A DNA stretch of 64,000 nucleotides from Tricholoma matsutake (Eukaryota; Basidiomycota; Agaricomycetes; Agaricales; Tricholomataceae): positions 9,734,001-9,798,000 of the forward strand of contig AP026544.2 in the NCBI GenBank assembly GCA_026075535.2. The letters run 5' to 3'. Positions 54,240 to 64,000 of the stretch are shown here, piece by piece; positions within the stretch are counted from its first letter, which is position 1; the number at the start of each line of letters is the position of its first letter. The notes beneath the pieces are model-generated. The model was not told the origin of the DNA. It saw only the letters and a program-made list of their open reading frames with translations, and did not search any database. The position numbers and the translations under genes are program-made.

Positions 54240-55260
54240 TCTCATGATCTTTCAATGACATGGACGATGATGACGGGAACAATAGGAAGAATGAGGACCA
54301 GGAAATGCAGGGAGGAGCACAACAACGATGCAGACCCAGCACCCATCCCCACCACTACGAGCTACTGCTCGCAGTGTGGACTGCAGTTGCTATGGATGAC
54401 AACAACAACAACACAAGCAAAAGGAAACTGAGCAATGACGAGGGGATGACCAGGGATGACCAGGGTGGCAAGGCCAGAACAAGCGGCTCAACAGACCCCA
54501 CAATGATGGGGACGGTTATGACACAGGGTGACAAGTGCCGCGAAAACAACGAGGCTGATGACTACAGTTATCCACCACGATTTGGATGGGCCAAATTTAA
54601 TTTGTCTTCGGAATACCTATGGGACTCAATTACTAGTGATTTCCACCTGACCAATCATTACCTTACCATGTAAACTATGTTTCTATCATTACTCAAGCAT
54701 AATTGGTGAAGTACTGAGCTATATCAACCAGGATCAGTTGCAAAAGTCCTTATTGGAGAAATTTGACCAGTCATAACATGACGAAAATCACGCCGGCAAG
54801 TCCAGCTACCAGCTATCCCGATACCACCACCACTGCACCCACCACCACTATGAGCCCTCTTGTGCTTGTGGGGGTGGTGTGGGGTGCATGCCACATCACT
54901 GCCACCTATGCTAATGGACAATGACAACATTAACAGATGACAATGATGCCAGGGCCCACACCAACAATGATGGGTCCAGTGCCAAGGCCACCACCAACGA
55001 CGCCAATGACAATGCCCATGATGCCAACGACAACACCAACACCAATGACAACACCAACACCAATGACACCAACACCAACTACACCAACACCAACACCAAC
55101 ACCAACACCAACAATGCCAACGTCAATGCCAACACCAATGTCAATGTCATTGACACCAACACCAACACCAATGCCTATGCCAATGATGCCATGGGCCAAT
55201 GCCAATGCCTAGCACCCATGTCCAGCCTCATGAGCCACTGCTTGTGGGGGGATTGTGAGG
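54240..55260 (+). repeat. Hairpin/low-complexity repeat fragments
   Basis: Contains GAGCTACTGCTC (54360), TGAGCCCTCTTGTGCTTGTG (54849) and ATGAGCCACTGCTTGTG (55230) hairpins of the GAGCA-NN-TGCTC class, separated by GACAACAAC and ACCAACACC tracts (55020-55190). The plus frame 54260-54673 encodes the recurring peptide as YELLLAVW plus Asp/Asn runs. These are further copies of the hairpin family. ORFs across the ACC/AAC repeat are probably not genes by themselves. Confidence 0.5.
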
Positions 55261-55339
55261 TGTTTTTCTTCTCATTTTTGTTTTGTTTTTGTTCTGTTTT
55301 TCAATTTGTTTCTTTTCTTTTCTTTTGCTACTGGGAGGG

Positions 55340-55838
55340 AGTGTCGAGGCGAGGACTCCGACGAGGCAAGTCGAGGAAGAAGGTGAGCTCCAAGCGAGCT
55401 ACAAAGGATAATGCAGAGTCGACGCAGTTGTCGACTCCCAGACGTAGTAAGTGATTCTTCTGCATAACCAATACAATTGCTAATCTGTATGATTACTTAG
55501 CGATATGCATCCGGGCTATCCAGCCCATCCAAAACGTGGAGGCCAGGCCCTCAAAAGTCGACGAGCACCCAAAATGCACGATGAAGGCAAAGGCAAAGTC
55601 GGCTGAGAATGACAAGGGGAAGGGGAAGGGGAAAGCAAGAGCGCAAGAAGTCAAACCTGAGGTCGCAGGTATGGTTGAGGGGGCGTCAATGGGGGTGGAG
55701 GATGAGATGATGCAGTCGGACACAGCAAGACTCCATCGTCAGTATTTGGCAGAAGTCCTGGTGCGAAAAAAATTGGAAGTGGAAGTGCTGATGGAGGAGA
55801 TCGAGGTGTTAGAGAGGAAATGGGAGGAGTCCCAGTAG
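55340..55838 (+). CDS. W: two-exon basic/coiled-coil ORF antisense to gypsy-4
   Basis: Exon 1 frame (REGVSRRGLRRGKSRKKVSS) runs to 55446. Intron 55447-55500 (GTAAGTG...TTGCTAAT...TTACTTAG) joins it in frame to exon 2. That exon is basic and Lys/Gly-rich (KSAENDKGKGKGKARAQEV), then ends in a helical heptad region (YLAEVLVRKKLEVEVLMEEI) with a stop at 55836-55838. The upstream start is unclear because the open frame extends back into the ACC-repeat. It lies 3' of gypsy-4 pol on the opposite strand, the same position as the antisense ORF of gypsy-3. Function unknown. Confidence 0.5.
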
Positions 55839-56159
55839 AATTTTGTTTTATTGTTTAAATTTTATCGTTTTTCTTGTGTCTGAGCGAGATAAGGTTGAAA
55901 TGAGAAATATCACATGCGATCGAAGCCAGGAAATGTAAGATATATGCAAAGAAACATAGGAAAGAGAGAAAAAAAAGAAAGTAAGACAGATGATTCATCA
56001 AAACGAGACATAGGGGAAAGGCTCAGAACTCCTTCATAGCCGAAAAACCCCATTGAGCTTGCGTGAACACATTTCGAACGATATCGCAACTTGTAATAGT
56101 ACACTGTTATAAAATCGAGAGTTTGTTTCAATATCGCAAGTAGAAAAAGAAAAGAAAAA

Positions 56160-57423
56160 TGGTTTATTCATCTTTGTCGAGGTCAGGAATGCCCTCGTCG
56201 ATGTCAGGAATGCCCTCATCGATGTCTCCATCGACGTCCAATGTTGTTTGAAGTTGTTCGAGCTGACGATGGTCAATATCGAAGAAGTTTGGAGGAAGGG
56301 GAATCGATTTCCATGCTAGATAGGGTAGAATTCGGAAAGCTGCTACTGTTCGATGAAGAACTGATCCGTCGAGCTCACAAAGAATATAAGCGCCACCATA
56401 GTTTCTTGCAATGACTATGAGTGGGCTGAGATATCGAGCTCACATTTTTCGATTAAGAGCCTTTTCGATCTGTGTGTTTCGCATGAGTACGAGGTCACCT
56501 TTTTCGAAATGGTAGTCTCGAATCGTTCGCTTGTGAACTTCTTCGAAGCGTTTTGCAGCTTCTCGTTGAGCGGTGTAGACTCTAGAGTAGAGTACCTCGA
56601 GATCGGTCGAGCATTTCTGGAGTGCGATCGCACATCGGGCGATGAGATCGGTGGAGGAGAGTATCGAATCAGGTGGTGGTTGTAGATATGTCGCTTCTGA
56701 AATGTTGAGAGGGATGAGTGGATGAGAACCTGTGATCGCAAAATAGGGCGAACAGCCCATTTGTTTTCGAACTGTTACCCATTCTGCCCAAAAGACCGAG
56801 TAGGTCCCAACTGACCATTGAGTTTGATCACCATCGATGGCCTTGTAGAGCGATTGTCGTACATCGAAGTGGGCTCGTTCGACGAGGCCATTGGCACGAG
56901 AATTGTACCCACTTATCCGAATATGATTGATATGATATCGCTTCGACAAATACTCGAGAGCAGAAAGGAATGCTGCGCTGTTGTCAGTAACGATCTCATA
57001 AAGTGAGCCCCAATGACAAATGATTTCTTCAAAGATCCAATCGCTGATGGTCTTCACTGTTTTCTTGCGAAGCATCCTGAACTCCGGCCAGTACAATATC
57101 AAACATCGACCTTGTACTATATAGCGATATCCACCAGAAGGCGGCATGTGCATTGTGTCGATATAGACTTTTCTGAATAGAGGAGCGGGTGTGGCAACGA
57201 TTGGTGGAATAAGAAGATTTCATGTTTGTTGCAACTGACAGTAGTGGCACGTTTGGATGTACCATGCGATATCGGCTTTCAGGTTGGGCCACCAGAATCG
57301 TAGTGCGACGTGAGACTTTGTGGCAAAGATCATTTTGTGGCCGATATGGTCATGCGACGACCGGATAATATCGATGCGACGCTCTGGAATCGCGACAATC
57401 TTGTGTTCACCGTGATGATCTTT
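56160..57423 (-). pseudogene. gypsy-4 integrase and C-terminal tail
   Basis: Zinc domain (SHDHIGHKMIFATKSHVALRF ... CHYCQLQQT), DDE core VYIDTMHMPPSGGY (Asp), EIVTDNSAAFLSA (Asp), NSRANGLVERAHFD (Glu). All three catalytic residues are intact. The tail has HFEKGDLVLMRN, then RNYGGAYILCELDGSVLH, FRILPYLAWKSIPLPPNFFD and a duplicated DIDEGIPD acidic end (stop at about 56161). Lesions are a stop at about 57218 and one near 56441. Confidence 0.9.
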
Positions 57424-59223
57424 TCACCATAGTTTGCTGGAATCTATGAAGAACTCGGTGCAATATCGCACGAAGGTAGCGTACTCTGTGTCTGATAGAT
57501 GTGGGGGTCGCACCATATCGTTGAACCATTTATGAACGAGCAGTAATCGTTCGTCGTCTTTCTTTGCTTTGTCTGATCTAGGTATGTCTTCATATGAAAT
57601 GTCCTCCCCCTTACTGAAATCTGAAGCTTGGGTGAAAGTGGGATAAGTCGTGTGAGAGGGGAATGGTCGAATCGAGATTGGGTTGATTTGGTGAACAAAA
57701 CCATGTAGTTTGTCGATCCAGTCGCCGAATTCTTCTTCTACTTCGACATCATCATCTTCGGTTTGTTGAGGATGTCGCGAAATACCATCTGGTCCATGGT
57801 GTGTACCTGCAACATGAACTAGGGTGAAGTTAAACATTAGAATGGAGACTATCCATCGGTTTATGCTAGTGCTAGGCACGATATCGGGATTTGAGAGCAT
57901 GCCTTTAATATACCTTGCATCGACCTTGACGATAAGGTTTCGTACCCCTATCAAGTATAAACAAAGTGCCCCAAGGGCTCGATATAGACCATAAAGCTCA
58001 AGTTTCGGTTGCGAAAACCGCGATTCGTGGTCATTGAGCATGATCGAGCCAAATCGACTGTAATATCGCTTTCGAGGGTTATCTCGGTCGCATTGCGTTA
58101 GGAAATAGCTGATGGCGATGCTCAATGTGTCGACTGTGAGGATTATTGAGGCGTTCGAGGTATAGTCGATGGCTCGAATCGCTGGCAAGTTTAGGAGTGC
58201 ATACTTGAGATCTTCTTGCGCTGCTACCTGAGATGGGCCGAATTCAAAGGGCACATCTTTTTGAGTAAGATTGATTAGTGGAGCTGCTCGATGTGCGAAA
58301 CTCTGGATGAAAATTTGACAAACTCCAATCGTTCCTAAGAACGCCTTAACTTCTGTGAGCATACGACACGGACCCCATTTCTGGATCTTATCGATACGTG
58401 TTGGGTCAGCCATTCGGCCTTGAATATTGCATTGATGACCTAAAACGATTATCTCGGGGACACAAGCAAATAATTTCGGTCCAGAGAACATCCCACCACA
58501 ATACTTCATGCGCTGGATGATGCGATTTAGGTTCTCGAAGTGTTCCCACATGAATCGTCGAATGCCTGAGTTGTCGACGATTGTTTCATAAGACCCACCG
58601 ATCGTTCGATATTCTGATTTCGGACCCTTCACCAGCGTGTCATCGATATAAGGGATCGTGATGTGAGGGACCTCGGGTTGTAGGATGAAAGTTACGTTGT
58701 CATGTAGGATCAGAACCAAGTTTGTCCAACCCATCGGTAGGGTGACGATTCGAAGTGCGCTGAATGGTGTCTGGAAAGTCATTAGATCTCGAGAGGATTC
58801 AGATAGGAGCCTTTCATCAAATGCAACATATAAATCCAACATTCCACCACAAGTGCGTCCTCCAAACTGTTTGGCTAAATGCTCGGGGATCGGGATGATG
58901 CCTGAGTGCTGAATCATAACTTGGTTTAGCGGCTCGAGGCTGTGGACAATTGGGAGCGATTTTGCGTCTTTCTTCGCAACGCAAAACCATCGCAATCGGT
59001 ATGACGAGTTCGACGACTCGTAGACTCCTGCTTCGATCTTCTTTTTCAGCATCTCACAAATTTGTTCATACAAACCAGGCGGTATGGGGATATTGCGTTC
59101 AACCCAAGGGGTATGCGGGACGACTGGGAACTCGATAGGGGGGAAGAAATTGGGTTGAAACCTTCCTCGTTTGTTTTCGGTCCATGCGAACCCTGCTTGC
59201 TGGTTTCGAATGAAGTCATGCAT
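57424..59223 (-). CDS. gypsy-4 reverse transcriptase-RNase H
   Basis: 599 uninterrupted codons. The RT has FPPIEFPVVPHTPWVERNIP, SSYRLRWFCVAKKDAKS, LDLYVAFDER, LPMGWTNLVLILHDNV and an intact catalytic HITIPYIDDTLVKGP (about 58655-58600). FLGTIGVCQIFIQSFA follows. RNase H shows TVDTLSIAISYFL, QPKLELYGLYRAL, KVDARYIKG and HHGPDGISRH. The lack of stops and intact YIDD suggest a young insertion. The start given is the first Met. In the polyprotein the frame probably continues from the protease with a shift near 59250. Confidence 0.93.
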   Translation of the reverse strand: MHDFIRNQQAGFAWTENKRGRFQPNFFPPIEFPVVPHTPWVERNIPIPPGLYEQICEMLKKKIEAGVYESSNSSYRLRWFCVAKKDAKSLPIVHSLEPLNQVMIQHSGIIPIPEHLAKQFGGRTCGGMLDLYVAFDERLLSESSRDLMTFQTPFSALRIVTLPMGWTNLVLILHDNVTFILQPEVPHITIPYIDDTLVKGPKSEYRTIGGSYETIVDNSGIRRFMWEHFENLNRIIQRMKYCGGMFSGPKLFACVPEIIVLGHQCNIQGRMADPTRIDKIQKWGPCRMLTEVKAFLGTIGVCQIFIQSFAHRAAPLINLTQKDVPFEFGPSQVAAQEDLKYALLNLPAIRAIDYTSNASIILTVDTLSIAISYFLTQCDRDNPRKRYYSRFGSIMLNDHESRFSQPKLELYGLYRALGALCLYLIGVRNLIVKVDARYIKGMLSNPDIVPSTSINRWIVSILMFNFTLVHVAGTHHGPDGISRHPQQTEDDDVEVEEEFGDWIDKLHGFVHQINPISIRPFPSHTTYPTFTQASDFSKGEDISYEDIPRSDKAKKDDERLLLVHKWFNDMVRPPHLSDTEYATFVRYCTEFFIDSSKLW

Positions 59224-59373
59224 GAGGTCTCGTTCTTGAGGCCATAAGAAATCTCCTGGATGATTTCAATCGATGATGTTTTTGCGTTCGAGGTTATATC
59301 GAGGAGTTGGTTTGAATATCGGAGGATGGGGATTTAGTGGAGGCATGTCTTGGAGGGGATCGCCCTCAATGCA

Positions 59374-60263
59374 TCAAATAATTCTAAAATGATCGGGTAG
59401 TCCGGCCACGATTGGGCGGACCTTCTGTGCGACTGGTTTATACTTTTTCTTCGTCAATAAATAACTAGACTGTGGATTGTTGGAAATAACTGAGGAAGGG
59501 GAAACTGACGATGAAGAAGGTCGCATAGGTATAAACACCATCGAGGCGTTTCGAGGAACGTGGAACTCATCGCATGCAGATAAATATAAGTTGGAAAGCG
59601 TCACAGATAATTCTTTGGAGGAGTCGATTTCGGGGATATTTGCAGTGCGCTCGATAAATATAGAGGAGTTAGAAGAGTCGAACGAGATGATGAAAGCGCA
59701 CTGTTCCGAAATTTCATTCTCTAACACTGAAAATCCTCTCGAACTACTTTTCGACGACAGTGCAATCAAGGTATTGAGGGAATTGTAGCGGTCCGAGTTG
59801 AGTTAGGATCGCATATCGTGATGGTTTGCACTTCGTTCCGATAGTTCCTAATGACACTTTCCGTCAAGACGTCGAAAGGTCGTCCGAGTAGAATATCGTA
59901 TGCCGGGTCCCAAATAATATGTATCTGCATGTATAGGGTGATTCCACCGAGATCGCAGGGTACATTGCATGCTAAACCGAGTGTTTCGTCCACAGTCCCA
60001 TTAGCAGACTGCATCGGAAGCCTAATCAAGGAGTCGTATGCTAGACCGAGTTCATGGCAAACATCTTCGGCCATCGATATGATCGAGGAACCGGGATCGA
60101 TGACACTTTCTACCTGGTTGTTACCATGGACGTCCATAATAACTGATCTAATCGATGAAGTTTCTTTAGCGATGATGAAAGGCTGAGGGATTTCACTGGG
60201 TCGGAGACTGCTAATATAAGTCTCGTATGTGTCAGGCACGATGATCGCGTCGGGACTAAACAT
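59374..60263 (-). pseudogene. gypsy-4 protease and protease-RT linker
   Basis: 60263-59766: NNQVESVIDPGSSIISMAED is the retropepsin active site (Asp-Pro-Gly-Ser), and YDILLGRPFDVL the second block. A frameshift at about 59768 leads to a Ser-rich linker (59769-59374) ending KKYKPVAQKVRPIVAGLPDH, a normal lead-in to RT. The active-site Pro in place of Ser/Thr is seen in some basidiomycete elements, to my recollection. Confidence 0.85.
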
Positions 60264-60293
60264 GTTCGTTGCATTGTTTCTGGATTGTGGGAC

Positions 60294-62096
60294 TCATTTT
60301 GGTGTGACCTGTTCTCTCCATTTTGTTCGAACCTCTGGTGAAAGAGAGAGTAGTTCTTCGGATGTCAGCGTGCCAATCGGCATCTTCATCGAGCGCGCAA
60401 ATATATCATGCGCAATTTTCTTGTTCTGTACCGGTGCCTGTGTTGCATACAATGGTCCGTCTTTTTCCTTACCCTTTGATGCGCCAGCAAAGTTCCTTTT
60501 GTGTGGTGGCAAATAGGTGTTCTCCCTGACCAACACGTATGGGTGTACCGAGGTTTGCATTGGGGGTATGGTGGTCGATGGCGAAGTGGTCGATGTCAAT
60601 GTTGGAGTGGTAGTTGAAGTCGAAGGGTTGACCATTGTCGATGAAGATGTTGAGGGTGGTGGGACTGTACCAGTAGACGTTGACGATGCAGGGATGGGAG
60701 TTGTCGTGGCTGGAACCAAATTTTGAACCTCTTTGTTTGGACGCGAAAATGGTCGACCACTTCAAAGCGCAAATATTTCGCGCTTGAGAGCCGCTATTCT
60801 ATCTTCGGAGTCAGCTGTCAACATCAAGTTATGATAAATGCCTTTCGTCTCCACTCCCGATATAGAAACGGCGTCGGACTCTGTTATCGAAGTGATCGCA
60901 GCCGAGGTTGAACTAGTCGAAGTCGAAGGTGCCGATGGTGCGATGCTGAATAAAAGTGTTGCTGCTGGGGTTGCGTCTGGGTTGCGTTTCCACCATTCAT
61001 CGATGCGTTCCTTGATAAATCTGCCAGGGATACTTTGAGGGGTGAATTGTCTGTTAGGAAGTACGATCTTTCCTTCCATGTTTCGCTTACACTTCCCTTC
61101 ATTCAGGTATGACTGACAAACCATACAGTCAGGGATAAAATGTCCAGATAAACCGCAAAATATGCAAAGGAGTGCGTCGATATGTGCCTGTCTGTCTGCC
61201 AAATTAGTGCGAGGATTTTTAGTACCTGCGATATGTGTAGCGATGGTGCTAGCAAATCGTTCGAACATCGCGTTTAGATCTTCGGTTTTGATCGTAATAG
61301 TTCCAGGTGACGAGGTGCCCGTATTTCCGATGTTCGATGTCAAGTGCGATGAAGAGGTCGATTGGTGGATTACTGAGTTCGATGTGTTGGAGCCTGCTAG
61401 AACAAATTTTGCCACATCATGAATGTCATTGAGTGGATACAGATCGTCGGGATAATGGTCGGGGAATTTGAGTTCGAGTCGTTGAGCAATTCGAGTCCAT
61501 AAGCCGGGTTGGAATCCTCAAACATAAGCTCTGCTTTGCTTGGCTTCCAAGATCCTATTCTTTGCTCGCAAAAAGTGAGTAATGTTGTAGAACGCACGAT
61601 AATACATTCCTAGATCGCTCGCATCGAATATCCCAATGCATAGCTGTTCTCCCACTAATTTGTCCATGTCCGATATGCTCCACTTGCGATCGTCTTCCAA
61701 GCCGGGATAGAGTTTGTGTACTGCTGTTCTAAATTTGTTGAATGATGTGCCAGGTTGATACTCTGGAAGTGATTCCCAGAGTTCTGACGAGTCGATGTCG
61801 AGGTAGCAACAAGCGTGTTTCTTCATGAGATTCGATTCAGTAACGCCGCAGGTCGGGAATAATAGTTCAAGCTCTTCGAAGTATTGTCGAAGCTCTCAAG
61901 GCTGAGTCGGGTCGAATTTCGGAGCAGTCGAGTGCCCACGAGCTGGCATTGCGGTTTGGGTAGTCATGAATGCAATGACTCTAGGGGTAGGGGTTAAGAC
62001 TTGTGTAATAGATGGTAGAGGTGTCAAAGTTGTTGGAAGGATAAATGAAGAGGTCGATGATGATGACAAAGAAGTAGATGATGATGTGGAAGGCAA
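60294..62096 (-). pseudogene. gypsy-4 gag
   Basis: 62096-61900 is a Ser/Thr-rich N-terminus (FMTTQTAMPARGHSTAPKFD) followed by a stop from CGA. Then ELRQYFEELELLFPTCGV, SELWESLPEYQPGTSFNKF, LVGEQLCIGIFDASDL (capsid). The nucleocapsid has CIFCGLSGHFIPDCMVCQ (about 61160-61105) and IVLPNRQFTPQSIPGRFIKE. A Thr/Ser/Pro stretch (60719-60500) and ENTYLPPHKRNFAGAS lead into protease. Frames shift at about 61520, 61400 and 60765. Confidence 0.88.
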
Positions 62097-62299
62097 TGAT
62101 ATAGGTGAAGGAAATAGTCTACGATGAGTAGATTCTGCTTCAGAAACTGGAATTAGAATATCTCCCGATTGTTCGAGAGATTTGAAGGCGTGGCGAGTAT
62201 CGATCCGAAGGGTTCTCGCTTGTGTTGGCCTAAGCCGAGGAAATCGAGGTTGGTCCGACGATGAAATGATTCAGACACCCTCGCGGTGGGCTCCAAAAA

Positions 62300-63486
62300 T
62301 GATGATGCTCAACCCGGGAAAACCACCAGAACTGCCGATGAGGCAATCAATGATGTTTGCAACAAGTCAGAGGAGGGTTGCAAGATGTTCCGAAAGTTCG
62401 TGGTCAAACCTCTGAGAAGATTACTAGTTAACACTAGTTGTGAAGGTAGTGTTATGCGAGACGAAGGCGTTTGTCGTGGTCCGATCGAGTATTGATCAAT
62501 ATCAAGGGTGATCAACGAGATCGACGGCGAACGAGTTTTATTGTCGATGGTCGATATGTGAATTATGGGGACCTTTCGATAGGTCGATGGTATACAAAGG
62601 GTGCGGCAAACTGCTATGAAGTGTTGGAAGGGTTGCTAGAACTAATGATGAGAGGATCAAGGGAGGATCAAGGATGCGACGATTGCAGAGGTTTCTCATC
62701 GATCGAGAAAACCCGCAGAGACTTAGATTGTTTTTAGAAAGCTGATCGGATGCTTAGAACTGTATACAAGACGATATGTGAAGACGATTTCTTGTTATTT
62801 CCAAGTAGATACTACAGAGTTTTATATGTTTTAAAGAAACTTCCTAAAATGGAATGAGAAACATGTGTAGAACATGAGGCAAAAGATATGAGTTAAGGCA
62901 CAAGGCCATAAAGGAGACTGGAATACGAACAAGAAAGATATATATATCATATGATGAAAGAGTAATAAAAGGAAAGAACTAAAAGAGACTGTCCTTTGTG
63001 TATAAACTGTGCTAAGTCTTGCAATCATGCGTCCAGCGGGTTCTGTGCGCGATAGGGACTTGGAACGAGGCTGACCCATGATCAGCAGGTTTGAGCACGA
63101 GTTGGAATACATCCTAGTGCATGGTCTTCCACCATTTAGATAATGAAGGCGGTGCCCGATGTCGCTCGTAGTTTCTCGATATCAATCAATGACACTCGAT
63201 GATGCTCGATGATGCTCGATCACGGTTGTGGCTTGTTCGAAGTTGGTCGGGGATGTTCAGTGGTCATGTAGGGGAATCTTAGGGACTTTTGGGGTAGTCC
63301 TAAGGTTGTGCGATGTGGTCTTTTGATACTATCGATGTCGCTGGTGATGTTTCGATGTGGTCAATATGATATTGCGATCGATAGAGTGTGTCGCGCTGTG
63401 TCTGGGACGTCATAGGAGTTAGCCGATGTGATTAGAATGATGCTAAAGTGTTGAATCGGTCCTTGAGCTGAGAAGACAACCTATCA
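62300..63486 (-). repeat. 5' LTR of gypsy-4
   Basis: Minus strand TGATAGGTTG...GGTTGAGCATCATCA, 1187 bp. The next bases TTTTTGGAGCCCACCGCGAG include a TGG-initiated primer binding site, which fixes the LTR end. The promoter region has TTTAAAACATATAAAACTCT. It is repeated as solo LTRs at 39769-40784 and 19276-20594. Confidence 0.9.
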
Positions 63487-63610
63487 GCGTGCCGATCTGA
63501 ACAAAGACTGTCAGTATTTAAACCGTCCTTTTATACCTCCCTCCAAACTCAAACCATCACAAAGCGACATTTCCCACTTGCATTTGAGATCCATTACCTG
63601 TCATATAGCT

Positions 63611-64000
63611 ATGAGCTCTGTCGCCTTCATCGAAGAAATAACCGATGACCTTGTCGAGAAAACCATCATCACACTAGAGTACTTTGGGGGCTCTTTCTCC
63701 TTCTTACTGGCATATCGCTTCCACAGACTATTCTTAAGGAACGAAGGTCTCAGAGGAATTAATTGGGATGTCATCTGGTCCAGAGATATGGTGGTTTGCA
63801 AGCTGGGGGTGAATCACAGCTATGTTAATTTGAGCACGGGGCACAAAAGAATGGCCGCACTATGGGCAGTCTCACAGTGAGTACGAACATAGTCAGAGTT
63901 CTCCAGAGGGCTTACAGTGCAATGTGCCTCCAGGTTCCTGAAAGAAATCGCACCCAACCTAGAGACAGCTGAAGAACACAGGATAGAACCTCAATTCCCA
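63611..64000 (+). CDS. V: small ordinary-looking gene, incomplete at window edge
   Basis: The start chosen is the ATG at 63611 (MSSVAFIEEITDDLVEKTII). An in-frame ATG at 63578 also exists, but its leader is less protein-like. Exon 1 ends at 63876. Intron 63877-63933 (57 nt, GTGAGT...GCCTCCAG) joins in frame to exon 2 (FLKEIAPNLETAEEHRIEPQ), which runs off the window. A TATA-like TTTATACC lies at 63530, 80 bp upstream. No motif recognised. It looks intact, unlike the rest of the window, and lies about 125 bp from the gypsy-4 LTR. Confidence 0.6.

Larger units (their letters stand above)
55860..63486 (-). mobile_element. gypsy-4: best-preserved Ty3/gypsy element
   Basis: Minus strand. 5' LTR 63486-62300, then gag with CCHC knuckle, protease, a 599-codon RT/RNase H ORF, integrase and a C-terminal tail without an evident chromodomain. 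The 3' LTR is not in the window. The left side is cut off near 55.3 kb by hairpin repeats. Dense AT/CG-rich TATCG words distinguish its base usage from its neighbours. Two solo LTRs of the same family lie at 19276-20594 and 39769-40784. Confidence 0.9.

Noticed and set aside
54921..55212. Asn/Thr or Met/Pro/Thr-rich ORFs as a repeat-protein gene
   Set aside because: All frames of the ACCAACACC tandem on both strands are open, as expected for a simple repeat. Only the C-terminal part joined to ORF W has independent support.

Overview
Repeat-dense chromosomal DNA, almost certainly from a filamentous basidiomycete (Agaricomycetes). The evidence is short spliceosomal introns of about 55-65 nt (GTAAGT/GTATGT donors, CTAAY branch sites, YAG acceptors), chromodomain Ty3/gypsy elements, a non-LTR element with RNase H, TG...CA LTRs, and repeat-borne hypothetical families I associate with mushroom genomes. 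Almost all of the window is nested transposons. The only ORF that looks like an ordinary gene is at the right edge (63.6-64.0 kb).

Layout. 0.3-8.3 kb: a composite noncoding repeat (hairpins, introns, a tRNA-like module) split by gypsy-1, a full-length but dead chromovirus with two LTRs (1848-2248, 7537-7938). 8782-10670: a 1.9-kb DNA transposon with terminal inverted repeats (TIRs), a perfect 9-bp target duplication and GGGTA-type subterminal words. 10.7-14.8 kb: gypsy-2 (minus, 5'-truncated). 15-16.6 kb: more hairpin/intron repeat and a 55-bp satellite. 18.2-29.15 kb: gypsy-3, whose gag holds a solo LTR (19276-20594) and a poly(A)-tailed LINE (21255-23462), with an antisense ORF before its 3' LTR. 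29.2-31.9 kb: gypsy-5 fragments in opposite orientations. 32-35.1 kb (minus): an exonuclease-fusion gene (X1). 35.7-40.96 kb (minus): a hypothetical repeat-family gene (Y) interrupted by a 1.8-kb TIR element (36632-38455) and by a solo LTR (39769-40784). 41738-47748: a 6-kb element with TIRs carrying a second exonuclease-fusion gene (X2). 48.6-55.3 kb: hairpin repeats, a Ty1/copia fragment, a degraded hypothetical gene, a hAT-like end, a LINE fragment and exon-like remnants. 55.3-63.5 kb: gypsy-4 (minus), the best preserved element, with a 599-codon RT/RNase H ORF and an antisense two-exon ORF at its 3' side.

Two things stand out. (1) A gene family fusing AT-hooks or a Cys-rich domain to a DEDDy 3'-5' exonuclease occurs twice. 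One copy is the only recognisable gene inside a TIR-flanked element, so it may be the core gene of a little-described DNA transposon. (2) At least five dispersed loci share one modular architecture: terminus, element-specific palindromic words, outward-facing tRNA-like A/B boxes, CCCCTC hairpins, GAGCA-NN-TGCTC hairpins, an intron, and a GGCCCAAA palindrome next to the splice donor. Family names given from memory (DUF6729-like and others) need profile searches.
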